DNA from: Epichloe hybrida
Taxonomy: Eukaryota; Ascomycota; Sordariomycetes; Hypocreales; Clavicipitaceae
Direction of reading: 5' to 3'
NCBI GenBank assembly: GCA_019022495.1
Contig: JAFEKR010000001.1
Span: forward strand, 62,001-126,000
Length of the DNA: 64,000 bases
The position numbers and the translations under genes were made by a program. The notes below the pieces were generated by a model that saw nothing but the letters and a program-made list of their open reading frames with translations, was not told the origin of the DNA and did not search any database. How positions within the stretch are numbered: the first letter of the stretch is position 1; each line of letters starts with the position of its first letter. This document shows positions 1 to 11,627 of the stretch, in pieces.

Positions 1-3000
1 TGTCGTGTGGGACTAATGTCTTGTTGAGTGTTTTTGCGTGTTCGGGAGCCGCTCAGTCGTATAGAGGATGTTGCTCGTCGGGGCTGACGAGATGGTGATC
101 CATCTCGAGATGCAGCCGTTGATTGCGCGACAGATTTCGTAGTAGCCGATGACTGTCCCGAAGTCTGACTACCAGTTGTCGTATTGCTCGGCTGCGATAA
201 TGATGGACCCTTGGGTCCGTCGCTATTGTTCGTAAAGTGAGATGTATTGATGCCAGGCGGGTCAGGACCAGCAGTGCCGTCCGTCACGGCATTAGTCTTG
301 TCCATTGCTGTGGGCAAGTATTGGGGTTCTCTGAGTCAAAAGGAGACCTTCAACAGGGTCACGAGTGAGGAACGGGGATATTTGTTGAAGGCAATGTCAT
401 CGTGGGTGGCTCGTCATAGACACAGTACAGGACGTGGATCCCGCGATTGCCACGGTGCCAAGCAAGGCAGAGGCTACGTCCACAGACTCGGAACAATTTA
501 CTTCGTTAATGGTCGGATAGAATCAGAGTTTGCAAAGTGAGTCGTATATGTTGGAGCTGGAGGGAGATTTCTTGTCTTCGGTTGTTGAGATGCAACAAGG
601 CGAGATGCTCGTGAGAGGTGTGCTGGAGTCTGGGTTGCGAAGAATGGAGACGAAGGACGCTGGGACTGCAGAGAGGATGCAGACTTGTGCCAGGCAGAGT
701 GCGGACTGAATAACGAATGACACAATGCGCTGTGTCTTGGGCTGTTGTGGCACTCACCATCCGGGCTTAGCGTGGCCAGGTGTGTGCGAGGATTTATCAG
801 GGTGGTAAATTGGTAATGTACTTACTGCACACGTGCAGGTATTGGGCACTGGCGTGGCGTCCATTACAGTTATTTTACATCCGTACATGCGAGACTTATT
901 TTAATGTTAGGATACGTCAAATGCAGCATTGAAGCCGGAAGAAACTTGGACAGTACTTCTGCCTCTGAGCTTTTGCCTGGTCGTGGTGGGCATGTTGCAC
1001 ACATAATAATGCCTAGTGGCACGGTGGGACCGTGTTCAGGATTTTCAGGCTAGTGGGCGCCTTCCTATTTTTCAGTTGGGCCTATTACAGGCAACATCGG
1101 GCTTGTTAGAAGACGACGTCTGTGATACTTCATCATTACAAGTCCGGTCTCTCGCACACTTTATGCCTCTCGCGAATGCGCAAATGAACACTCTGTCATG
1201 TGTCTGACCAGGTCCACGGCTGACAGGAAGAGGAGAAGTTGTTAATTTCGGCAGACTGACAATAATTTGGGGCATTGCTTCCAACTTACCTGCGCTCCAT
1301 GCAAAATGCCAGACGATATGATGCGAGCAAGACCCCAGTTGCCTAGTACTCCCTCCGTAGTGAGTGAGAGAGGCAAGGATGGACCAAGCCGTTTGTTGAT
1401 TGCAATATCATGACTGACCAACAGACCAAACAGGGGCCGGCTGGCTGAAAGCCTGAAAGCACACCGAAAACATTTGCCCGCCTCTCCGTTCTGGGGGCTA
1501 ATAATAAGCTAACACCAGAGCAGCATACTGCTCGATCAGCATTGAACTCTTTCTATACGGAGTATATTCTCTCACATCATTCATTCTCATATGATTGTCG
1601 GATTGACATCAAGTGAAACAAACGCTGCTTAGGCTGGACTTGAGGGCAAAGCCACGATCACAAAGGACGTCTAGTGTCCTTGCGCGACTTACAATCGAAG
1701 TTACAAATCTGTAATGAGTTGTTGTTCGAAAAGCCGACTCTCAAAAATTTGAACACATTGCGGAATCGAAATCCGCAGACACATGGCTGTCTTGGCTTGT
1801 CTGATGGGGTGGACATCTCGATTTACTGTTCCCTGTTTCCATTATGCTGGACCGCCGACCGGCTGTTGCCTAGCCCGACAAATTCGGACGTCGTCAAGAC
1901 ACAAGAGCAGCTTCACCAGCGGCATGAACGCTCATGCTAAATGGCCAGACAAGCCAACACTAAACTGATAGCTACGCTGCAGTAATTTCGGAGTCTCCAA
2001 TATGGCCACATGACTAAAGTTTCCTAAAACTTGGCTGTCTTGAAGGCTTGTCGTTTTCAACAGGCTTTCTGGCACTGAGACGGACTCTACACGTCATCAA
2101 GAGTCAGACCCGACACAGGCACATACGGAGCATATGGAGCTCACACCACCAATGCGTTTTAACGACACGAGTACACAGATGACAGACCAGCGAGACATCT
2201 GGTCGAAGCGTTGGAAGTGAGGTCTTTCTCTGCCTTCCCACGTCAGCCAGAACCGCTGCTGCTCCGTCGGGAATGTTGAGGTGCCTCGCCTGCACCGCAG
2301 CTTTTGCTCCGGTGCTGCATCGGGTTCCTTGTTGGCGGGAAACTCACGTGCTGGCTGACACGTCCAGCCCTGCTGGATGTTCGGCCCCTTTTTTGGGCGA
2401 AGAAAGAAGAGAGACCTGATTCGCAACGCATCTGCCAATACTCACGACGGCCATGGATCTGAGTAATCATGTACGTGGAGCGGCCCATAGTAATCCGTAT
2501 TTGGATTTGAACAGAGCGACTGACCGACCCGACCGCTGCTGGGGTCATGCAGACCCATGCCTCTCTCATGTCAGCTAACGCTGGAATCTAGCACCATGTT
2601 GGGATGTTGGGCGGCGGAAAGAGAACCGACGGGCTCCTAAAGCCACCGGGCATGTCAGCGTTCGACACGACAGTAGCGGGGCTATCCAATGGTGTGTGCA
2701 GTTCAGTCTGATTATTGTGGCCGAGTACTCCGTACGTAATTTTGAGGCATAATGCTAATTAAGGTTCCGCGAGGCGGGCTCCGTAGTAATGCAAAGGGCC
2801 GTTCTATTACGTTGTGACAATTAGGCTACCATCGCGAATATTTCGAGGCCACGTATTACAAGGTAACGCGACGCATGCACGTGTTGCCTAAAGTGTGTGA
2901 AGCCGAGAACGTACGTACGTACCTGATTATTAAAAGAATGTATATAGGTTACCTCTTCCGTTTTGGGCCTAGTTGCTAATGCGTGTTCAACGATCCGTTG

Positions 3001-3385
3001 CTACGTGTTTACATACTCATTGCAGAAAAATATGCTCGAGCATCGATGCAAACATTGTGTGTCAATTGTAGTCATACCGACATAAGGTGCTTTGTAACTT
3101 TGTCCCTCGCTCTTCCCGCACGTCTATTTGACCGGTCATCATTCCATGCCACGAGAGCCCATCCATCCTTCATCACATATCATACTCAGTCATACCAGAA
3201 TATCAACATGTGTATGCAAACACTAGTGCCCCCGTTTCCCTGTGTTGAAACAACCCAAGGATGATACCGTACACGCCATGAAGCTTCACCGCATTGGTTT
3301 TGTCCAGTCTGTTCATATACAAGGAAAAAGGGTATTAAAAGATCAGCCAGATATACAGAATGTTTGACGCGATCATCTTCATCGG
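1..3385. other. Left intergenic stretch without a recognisable gene
   Basis: Only short, mutually overlapping reading frames are present (the longest about 113 codons). None shows a recognisable domain, a plausible splice pattern or a convincing start context. The composition is ordinary for the gene compartment, not AT-rich like the right half. Two exact copies of the 9-mer TACTCCGTA or its complement TACGGAGTA lie here, at 1556-1564 and 2726-2734. A short GTAC-rich run is at 2911-2922. The stretch lies beyond the 3' end of the coiled-coil gene. It could hold that gene's terminator or the regulatory region of a gene off the left edge. Confidence 0.5.
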
Positions 3386-5355
3386 CTACTCGGGAATGGC
3401 AGCACTGGCGTTGGTGGTACTGGGGGTATTGTTGTGAGCGGTGCCAGCGCCAGATTGGGCTTCGTCCTTTTTAGCGCTCCAGCTCCAGCCTGAATACCAG
3501 CTTGTTCGCTTGTTGCCGTCCTTAACTGCATCTTGGTTCTCCTGGACCAATCTCAACGGACGAGGTTTACCGCCAGAAAAGGTGGTCTGTTTGTCGCTAT
3601 GTGATCGAGGAGGCGACTGAGATGGTGGCGTCGATGTTGAAAGGTCTCCAGACTCACCACTCAAGCTTGAGGTCTCGCTTCTCATGCCGGGGAAATTGCC
3701 TGATGAGGCCTGACTTCCGCTCGGATAACGAGCTGCAACATTGGGGTTGCTCGTCAGGCTTGGGGCCCCGAAGAAGGACTGCGAGTGCCTGTTACCCAGT
3801 GGCGGAGAGACGGGGCCATCTGATCCTCTGTACATCTGACTAACGAGACTCGCGCCTCCAGGAAACTGTTCGCTTTGCGGACGAGATGTTGCTCGCCTCG
3901 TGCTCGCAGACCGACCGAGGTTTCCGATAGGAATGCTCGGAGCTGTTTCGGGATCAGTGTGAGCCGAGTGCGCAGCCGACTGCATGGATGACAGAGGTCT
4001 TGACTTCGGCTTCGAAGGCCCAATGGCAACTGATTTGGCGCGCTGGAGCAATGAAGCATTGGCGGTCGCAGCATCGGCTCCCGGTGCCGCGGGAAGGTCT
4101 TTGTTCGTGTTCACTGGTCCATTCTTAACCTCCCCAGACTGATCCAAAATGGACTCAAAGTCTTGATGTTGCAGCAAGCGCTCGATGATCTTGTTAATAT
4201 AAAGTGTGAGCGCCTTGTTCTGCTCCTTCATCGATTTGAGATCAGCTTCCAGACGGCGGTAACCTTCTGTCTCTGCCTCGGTAGCATCAGATAGCTCGTC
4301 CGCTAGGCTCGAGCCTCCCGTCTTGCCTTCGAGTGCGTTGAGGGCATCCTGATTTGCCCCGGTACTCATGTAGCTAAAATCACTCTGGCCAAAATCCCCT
4401 TTAAGGGTTTTTTCCTGAAGCAGTAATTGGTAACTCTCGTTGTCCTCCATGAGGCGAGCGTTGGCCATGCGAGCTTCCACGAGCAGGCGTTCGACTTCTT
4501 GCAACCTGCCCCCACCCTGATTTTCCGATTCAACCAACTTGATCTGTGCCTCTGCAAGCTCTAACCTTAGAGACTCGATCAGTTTGTCTTTCTGGAGGAT
4601 GAGTTTGGAGTTGTTTCGGGAGTCACTTCGCTGGATTGACGACGGGGGCGCGAAGCTGTTGCCATCGAGGGAGGGCGATGAATGACCTATAAAGAAGTGA
4701 AGAAACATTAGGCGTTGGCTGGACCATGGCAAAAGGAGGAATGAGACATTAGACTTGAGCAGTGGTTGGTACCTGGTCTTGATTGCCTAGCTTCGTCGTC
4801 GTTAATGTTCCTCTGAGCCAAGCTGTCCTTTAATCGTTGAATCACCGTCTGCATCTCTTCCTCTCTGTTGGCTAGTTCTTCCTTCTCTTTGAGGATGGCG
4901 CTGCGCTCAGCTTCGTATATTGTCTCCATCTCCCGAATTTGACGAGTAGCGTCCTTTTTCTCGTGACGGAGCGCTTCAAGCTGTTCTTCACTCTCGTGAA
5001 GCTGTTCTTCCCATTTGGCCGCATCTTTGAGTGCTTCGTCCAATTTTGACTGCAAAACTTCGGCTTGGGTCTTGTGCTGCTCCGAGAGCTTTTCCTCCCT
5101 TTGAAGACGTTGTTGCAGGTCCTCAAGGGCGGAAGCAGCCTCCGCTCGAGTGTCGGCAGAGTCTCGGCGGACAGCAGCAGCGCGCGCAGAGACGGGATTG
5201 CCACCTCGGACGGATCTTGTGCGAGCGTGTCCCGCTGGCGTCGACGACTTCGGAGTCGTGCTTCGTGATTGAGAGGTTGCGGGCGACGGAGGACTTGCTT
5301 CAGTCGAGACTCGCCCTACACCGCCAGAAGGGGGCCTTTTAGATGCGGTTGACAT
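3386..5355 (-). CDS. Coiled-coil, Ser/Pro-rich fungal protein (627 aa, one intron)
   Basis: Two exons, 5355-4773 and 4686-3386, flank an 86-bp intron (4772-4687). The donor reads GTACCA and the acceptor TATAG, splitting a Gly codon at residue 195, so the joined frame is open for 627 residues. The start at 5355 begins MSTASKRPP; an in-frame upstream ATG at 5451 would only add an unlikely leader. Residues 1-70 are Ser/Thr/Pro/Arg-rich. Heptad-rich coiled coils cover about 72-185, 218-285 and 325-370, the last containing the stretch QNKALTLYINKIIERLL. The C-terminal 250 residues are low complexity, with a Trp-rich patch (WYSGWSWSAKKDE) near the end. There is no signal peptide or membrane segment. 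Similar fungal proteins are often labelled only 'M protein repeat' or involucrin-like on composition. A scaffold or cytoskeletal role is inference; no enzyme domain is visible. Confidence 0.85.
4687..4772 (-). other. Intron of the coiled-coil protein gene
   Basis: This is an 86-bp GT-AG intron, placed because removing it joins two long open frames without a shift. Reading into it would add an unrelated short tail ending in a stop. Confidence 0.85.
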
Positions 5356-7520
5356 GTTCGTGGATGTTGAATAGAGCGCAAGAGTTGGAATGCGCAAACA
5401 GAAAGATAATGTGAAAGAATGTGGAGAGAATGATCCTCGATTACAGCCCACACAGGAAGCTTCTAAGTTTTAACAATAGTGCTGGTCGTTCTCGAGGTGA
5501 CCAAGCGGTTAGCCAGGTGTTGCAACCCACCTCAAGGACAGTGTTATGGATTCTCAGTCACGGTGTGCATGTGGAGGGGGGACCAGGCAACAAAGGCAAT
5601 CAATCTGTCGACGCCCCATTCTAATAGTACCAATTTCCTGTCCGTTCATGCTCGTCACCCCCGTTATATTAGTCAGTACGGTCAGTACGGAGTAATTCCT
5701 GGACTTGTTCTTTGCGAGCACTGGATCCACTCACTAATAACGGCATAGACAGTTGTGGATTGCTTGTGCGCAGAGTATGAAGAAGGAGGGTATGCTGGAG
5801 TTGTGCATACGAAGATGAATCAAGGCAGCTGGTCTGCTGTCATGCTAGAGAGACCGAGTCGTCAAAATGCGCATACAATACAGCGCCCAGAATTCATGCC
5901 GTGTACGGTTGCAAAAAGTATCATTACGTATCCTGCAAATAGCCATGGTTTCCCCCGTATTATGTACGGAGAGCATTTTGTTTTCCCTGTCAAGACGCAT
6001 CCCTTTACCAGCTGGGTCGCGAATTTGCTAGTGGACCAATAAGACTATAGATTATAACAGGTACTTCATTTTACGCGCGAGCATTACCATAATAAAAGTC
6101 CCAGGTCTCTGGATGTACAAAGAGATACATTGCCCATAATAACGAAACATCATAGATACACCGGGTCTTGGGTAAGTCCGAAAATTACGCGGGCGGCGTT
6201 TTCGAAATTACCTGAACCCCCTGTAGGTTGAAAGGTGTCTGTAACATAACAGCAGGCCACTCTCTTTTTAACAATCTTCATCGACCGCGATAACTGATTC
6301 CGAGTTATAGGGGCTGTTCGTCACAAAGTCACTCTTAATCTCTTTATTAGATATCACAAAACCCATTATATATAAAAAATGCCACACACCGCGTATAGGG
6401 GGCGTTATGTATTAAGCCCATTTAGAATTACCTCGCATGTATCGAAGGCCTGCCTGGTGCCTTATGTATGACTTGTCAAAGGACGCATCAGTGCAAATCA
6501 AACGCAAGGACATCCGTCCTCCGCAGGCGATCGCCAAGGACAACAACATGGTCGGGACAAACATGCAACAATGTGAAAGACGGACAATTGTCATGCGCCT
6601 TTTGTTGTGTCTCGAATTTATGGAAACGATGTAAGACCAGCAGTTCAGTGGCTCATAGCGACCACGTTGCCAATTGATCCAGTTCGCCTGTCTTAGGATC
6701 CTTCATGAAACAGCGCCCAGGGGAGTATTACTCCCTAGGAATAGGCCCATTCGGTACAATGTCTGTCTTGTCGTGATGATGTTCGAGCAGACCAAGAGGT
6801 TCTCTTCCAGTGACCTAACCGACCCGAACAGCCTTTGGAAGGCTTTCCAATAACAGTCTGGGGAGGAAAGGCTGCATGTTGCTTGGACGCAGATCGGCGC
6901 GGCGGAACGCTAAATCCACATCGCAAATTATAGGAACAAGCACCATGCACTCCGCACGGGGTACTATGACTTTCCTTTTTTTGATATTCAGAGTCCTACT
7001 TGTTTGTCTGGTCGATATTGTGACTTTGAAGGAACACCTCTTCGATCGCAATTTCTTAATGCAGCGAGGGTACAGATTGTATGCACTCATGGTTCGTGGC
7101 GACCAGGAGCTGTAGCATGAAGGAAACATCACCAACAGGGAAACGTATTTCCAGTCCCAATCCTTTATTGCCCACTCGCGAGTAAAATTCTACTTGTGTC
7201 ACGTCATACAACGTGCTAAGATACGAGTTCATGAAGGAAAAATGTCACAGCAGAAAACGCAATTCAAAGCGAGAGTAGCGGGAGTAACATGGTATCAGCT
7301 GTATTCCTATATTTGAAGTGGCCACCTGCCGATACCGACAGCGTCATGGACTACAATAGCAGCACGGTCTTAGATAGGCATTACCGATGCTATCAAATCA
7401 TCGGTTGGGCCTACTTTCAAAGCTTTTCATGATTGTTGAACATTGAAATGGTATTTTCCTCAAATTGCCAAATCCCATTATTACCCCGGAACGCCGTAAA
7501 TGTAGAGCCAGCAGGCGCAT
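5356..7520. other. Intergenic region between the coiled-coil gene and eL30
   Basis: About 2.2 kb without a convincing gene. Several frames of 60-106 codons occur on both strands but overlap each other and show no known domain. A perfect TACGGAGTA copy lies at 5686-5694, a few hundred bases upstream of the coiled-coil gene start, with an almost identical GTCAGTACG repeated just before it. The 6050-6420 part is AT-richer. Both flanking genes are on the minus strand, so this holds the upstream region of the coiled-coil gene and the 3' flank of eL30. Confidence 0.5.
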
Positions 7521-8195
7521 TTAGGCCTGCTGATCGCTGAGAATATCCGAGTCACCAGCGTCGAGAACAGCCATGGTAGAGCAGCGGAAGAGCTTACCGC
7601 AGGCAGTGCCCAGCTCAATCTGTTGGTATATTGTGTAAGCCAACTGAACCCTCCCAAGTCTGATTTAGAGACTTTTTCTCTGGGTAGATCGCAAGGTTTG
7701 ACCTCCCTTGGCAAAAGAGATCAAATTCTCAAGATGAGACGGCGATGTCGTACTTGTAAAGAAATCAAGAGCATTTTTCCACTGGATCTTTGACACATAA
7801 TTAAACAATTTGACTTACGTTGTTGCCGGAGAAGTGGTGAATGGGGGCCTTGGACAACATGCTGTAATATTCCAACTCGGATTTTCGGAGAGGGGGGGTG
7901 TTGCCAGCAATAATGATCAGCTTGGCCTTGCCAGATCGCAATGACTTGAGAGTGGATCGGTATCCCAGAGTAACTGATGTCCAAGTTAGCACAAGTTCTG
8001 CTATGGTCATCGCCGTGATCCACGGCTGAATCTCAAATGTGACTATGTGACTCCAAACCAACTTGGCCGACCAAGTATTTTTCGACGGTGATAACGCGAT
8101 TGTTGTAATTTCTTACCCTTTCCAGACTTCATGACCAGGGCCAACTTGGAGTTGATGCTGTTGGCATCTTTCTTGTTCTTCTTTTGAGGGGCCAT
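7521..8195 (-). CDS. RPL30: 60S ribosomal protein eL30 (110 aa, two introns)
   Basis: eL30 is a small RNA-binding protein of the large cytoplasmic ribosomal subunit. Exons are 8195-8117, 7973-7819 and 7619-7521, with GT-AG introns 8116-7974 and 7818-7620. The spliced frame gives 110 residues, the usual eukaryotic eL30 length. Diagnostic stretches in order are the basic start [57 protein letters not shown] and, in exon 3, [11 protein letters not shown] with an acidic tail ending in [10 protein letters not shown]. The first intron splits a Val codon at residue 27. An in-frame ATG 43 codons upstream is rejected because it adds non-homologous sequence. The gene is transcribed away from uL16 from a shared 333-bp promoter, which suggests coordinated expression. 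Confidence 0.97.
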
Positions 8196-8528
8196 CTTGA
8201 CGTTGATCGACTCTGGGCGACTGGACAGACACTTGACTTTATTGAAGAGAGTGGAAAAGGTTGTGGTTACGAAGCCGCGCTGAATATTTTCACAAATGGA
8301 TGCACCGGCAGGTGGGTCATGCATGATAGTCTAGCCAATCATGTTTGAATAGTGGTTCGTCACAACCCTAAAACGCCGGAATTTAAGCGAATGGCACCAC
8401 TCTGGCTTACGAAGAAGTTGCTTTGAAATCGAAGTAGTGCGTTTACAGAGAGTTAATCTAGGTCTTCCGCTGGATTCCTCTCGCCCAAACCTCACAACCT
8501 ATCTTAGCCATCAACAAAATCCGACAAG
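8196..8528. promoter_or_regulatory. Divergent promoter between eL30 and uL16
   Basis: These 333 bp separate the two start codons and must hold both promoters and 5' leaders. An AACCCTAAAA telobox lies at 8364-8373, near the middle. Teloboxes (RCCCTAA) are bound by Tbf1 in ribosomal protein gene promoters of many non-Saccharomyces ascomycetes, so joint control of both genes is likely by inference. The pyrimidine-rich stretch CTTCCGCTGGATTCCTCTCGCCC, about 60-35 bp before the uL16 ATG, resembles a fungal ribosomal protein leader. Confidence 0.75.
8364..8373. promoter_or_regulatory. Telobox (AACCCTAAAA), candidate Tbf1 site
   Basis: This is an exact AACCCTAA core in the middle of the shared promoter. 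The motif and its association with fungal ribosomal protein genes are established; binding here is inferred. Confidence 0.6.
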
Positions 8529-9458
8529 ATGGCTCGTCGTCCTGCTCGTTGCTACCGATACTGCAAGAACAAGGTGAGATAGATCCCATCGACGCGATGT
8601 GATTTCGAACGGCAATGACGCTTTGTGATTTCAACTTTCCACTTCTTCGCTTTGTGCGCTGGAGGATTGGCCGGACGGTGCAAAAAGCCTTGAAATCACG
8701 AGAGTCAGAGAGTCATTCGCCGATTTCCCAATGTCAGAATTCTCTGTTGAGTAAATTTGCTGATTTCCCTCTTCGTCTCCAGCCGTTTCCTAAGTCGCGG
8801 TTCAACCGTGGTGTTCCCGACCCCAAGATCAGAATTTTCGATCTTGGCCGCAAGCGAGCCAACGTCGACGACTTCCCTCTCTGCATTCATTTGGTATCAA
8901 ATGAGTATGAGCAGCTGAGTTCCGAGGCCCTTGAAGCCGCTCGCATTTGCGCCAACAAGTACTTGGTCAAACACTCCGGAAAGGAAGGATTTCACCTACG
9001 CGTTCGCGCTCACCCCTTCCACGTCGTGCGGATCAACAAAATGTTGTCGTGCGCTGGTGCCGATAGACTGCAGACTGGTATGCGCGGTGCCTGGGGTAAG
9101 CCTAATGGTACTGTTGCCCGTGTCAACATTGGTCAGATCATCATGAGCGTTCGCACTCGTGACTCTAGTATGTTTAATCCTCATCACTCGTGCCCTTTTT
9201 CATTATTTTCTAACATGTCTCTTTCTAGACCGTGGTCTCGCTCTGGAGGCTTTGCGCCGATCTCAGTACAAATTTCCAGGTCGTCAAAAGATCATCATCT
9301 CCAAGAACTGGGGCTTCACTCCTCTCCGCCGCGACGAGTACCTCGAGCGCAAGGCTGCTGGTCGTGTCAAGGTTGATGGTGCTTATGTTCAGTTCCTCAG
9401 TAACCATGGCTCCCTGGAGGAGAATATGCGCCGTTTCCCCGACGCTTTCTCCGCTTAA
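8529..9458 (+). CDS. RPL10: 60S ribosomal protein uL16 / L10 (219 aa, two introns)
   Basis: uL16 sits near the peptidyl-transferase centre and joins late in cytoplasmic maturation of the 60S subunit. Exons are 8529-8573, 8783-9167 and 9229-9458. The GT-AG introns are 8574-8782 (209 bp, after codon 15) and 9168-9228 (61 bp, splitting an Asn codon). The spliced protein is 219 residues, the normal length. Recognisable stretches are [15 protein letters not shown] in exon 1, then [57 protein letters not shown] and, in exon 3, [16 protein letters not shown] and [13 protein letters not shown]. The very short first exon is typical of fungal ribosomal protein genes. Its partner eL30 is divergent on the other side of the promoter. 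Confidence 0.97.
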
Positions 9459-11627
9459 AAAATGGTTTATTGGTTCTCATGGTTTTTAGGGATGGCGACG
9501 AATTGGCATGTCAGATAAGGACCTCTTAGAGTGGTCGCAATTGGCAAATCAAGTTATACTGCATTGATCACTTGTCATCTCAGTCGCATATGCTCGTACT
9601 TTGTGTGATCTACGACGCATCCCAAACTTGGGCAAAAAATCGTAATGAGTTATACTGTAGTGAAAGTATAAGTAGTGGGAGGGAAATGTCAAGATACTCT
9701 GATGTGACAATCGATCATTTATCTTCCGAAAATAGCAAGCAAATATAATCGACTTCGATCACAGAGTCGGGCAACTATATGCTTGACGAACGCTGTTAAG
9801 TGGCCGCGTTAATTACAAAAATTGTTATTTATGAGCTTGGACAGCCAAAACGGCTTCCCGAGATCAGTCATAGCCCATTTGGCTCGATGAGTGGACACAT
9901 AATCTCAGGCCTTTGTTTTGAACTGCCGAACATGACTGTGTCACAATACCATGGGATCGAGTTGGGCTCTGAGGGAAAGGTTGACGAAGTTTGGTTGCAC
10001 GACGCTTTGAGATATTTAATAGCTGTCTCTGTGTGGACTATAATAATAGAGTTATGGATGAAGGCCATAATCCATTACACTGGTGGCCAGTTGTGATTGA
10101 GTGGTGATCATTGGTGAACGCCATGCAAGTGGCCGGCCAAGCTGTTGTTCTGCAGGCCCCCATCTGTCCCCCCATTTCTCTTGCTTGGCATAAACTGTCA
10201 TTGTGGCCATGGGCTGCTGTGTGAAGTGTCTTGAATCCCGAACCTACTGTTCTGTATAAAATACTCAGATCAGTACGTACGGAGAAGGGCACCCAGTCAT
10301 TATCGCCAAGGAAGACGGAATAAAATTTGCCAGGTGAACTTGTTCATAAATTCAGAACCCGACTCAACTGGTGGTGTTCTGGCGATGTATGAAGGTCGTA
10401 AACATGAGGTCTATTCTAAGTACCATTTGTCGAAAAATGGTCAGTGACGTCGACTTGGGGAGAAAGGTCGATCCCTATCACCCGAGTCAAAGCCCACCGC
10501 GCGAATCGTTGCGTACTTTTATTGACACACACTAATGCAACACCAGAGCCAGAATGCAAATAAAACAACATTACTCCGTAGAGGGCCCCAGGCACGTCCC
10601 ACGGACGTCCAGCGAGTCAGAGGGGCGGCAATATTGGTTCACTGGCAGACTGGGAGCCTAGACCACGACCTAGATCGCGTCACTTGCCCGACGACGAGAT
10701 GGTGCCATCTCCTTCCTGAACAGTTTAGCGAAAGGAACTGCCCCAGCCAAATTTCTTGACATTAATAGGTAGTAGGAATATCAGGCGGCTTGGTAATATG
10801 CCATGGCAACTTGCTCGAAAGCCGATGACAGGGACGGAGGACTCGAGACGCCCAATTCCTCGAAGCAACTGCCAACTGCCAACAGCACCGCTTCACAGCA
10901 TTCACAACAGACGCTCACTGTATTATATGTATGTAGAAAAAGCTGTTCCCCTCCAACTTCCGCAGATCGTGTTGGTGGGGCGCTCTCAGCCTTCGTACAT
11001 ATACTTGACCAGCAACTGGCTGGGCAAAACGCAAGATTCAAGGGTTCGCCTGAATTGCCACTCACCGATTTGCGCCATCATCTGCTTGCCCACCCACCTC
11101 GCTAGTGTCGGATGACGTTTCAGGCTATTAGCACCCACATTGGTGTGATGACATTCAGAGCCGCCCTATCAGGTCGTCTCTGCCTGTACCTGTCTGCTCC
11201 ACCATCATATCACGCACCCAACCAAAAAAGTCCAGTGTTGGTATTCCACTACATACATGTACGTTCATTCTTCATCGCCCCTGATTCTTTCATCCCGTAC
11301 CGTCTCCAGTACCGTCTCCAGTACCGTCTCCAGTCACCCTCATACTCATAGTTCTTGGGCTGTTAATACCGTGGCGTCGCTTTCTCGACACTTGCGAGGA
11401 TATCCTCTGTCGGAGGAGGTACACCTCACGACCACGCACATCTTTGCCAAACCTTGCCCCACCCTGTCCAATACGGAGTGTGTGTACTCCGTACTCGCTC
11501 GACAGATAGCGCTCTTATCGCATCACCATCGACTCATCGACTTCCGCCCCTGCCTGCCCAGTTGTTGTCAACAACCTGCTTGCCTATTGCTGCCAGAAGG
11601 CATCGTTGGTTTCGGACTGCAGGCACA
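9459..11627. other. Intergenic region with 5' leader of the 554-aa gene
   Basis: About 2.2 kb with no convincing gene; frames of up to 119 codons overlap in several phases and carry no domain. TACTCCGTA is exact at 10572-10580 and 11485-11493, the second only about 140 bp before the downstream start codon. A 12-bp tandem repeat lies at 11299-11334. The part from about 11,160 on is rich in C and T, as expected for a fungal promoter or 5' leader. Confidence 0.5.
11299..11334. repeat. Three perfect tandem copies of ACCGTCTCCAGT
   Basis: Copies are 11299-11310, 11311-11322 and 11323-11334, with no mismatch. They lie about 300 bp before the start of the 554-aa gene. Function is unknown. Confidence 0.9.

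Noticed and set aside
247..540. 97-codon open frame near the left edge, and several overlapping frames at 498-760
   Set aside because: No domain, low-complexity overlaps in three phases, and no supporting splice or start signals.
1760..1776. GCGGA-ATCGAAA-TCCGC hairpin resembling a tRNA T-arm
   Set aside because: No matching acceptor, D or anticodon arms in the surrounding 80 bases.
8574..8782. Possible box C/D snoRNA in the first intron of uL16
   Set aside because: A CTGA-like D box occurs near the 3' end, but I see no convincing RTGATGA C box or terminal stem.
9800..11115. Open frames of 98-119 codons between uL16 and the 554-aa gene
   Set aside because: Overlapping in both strands with no recognisable motif; compatible with chance.
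11454..11627. In-frame upstream extension of the 554-aa gene (start at 11454)
   Set aside because: The added 58 residues fall in pyrimidine-rich leader sequence and look non-coding; the ATG at 11628 begins a more protein-like sequence.
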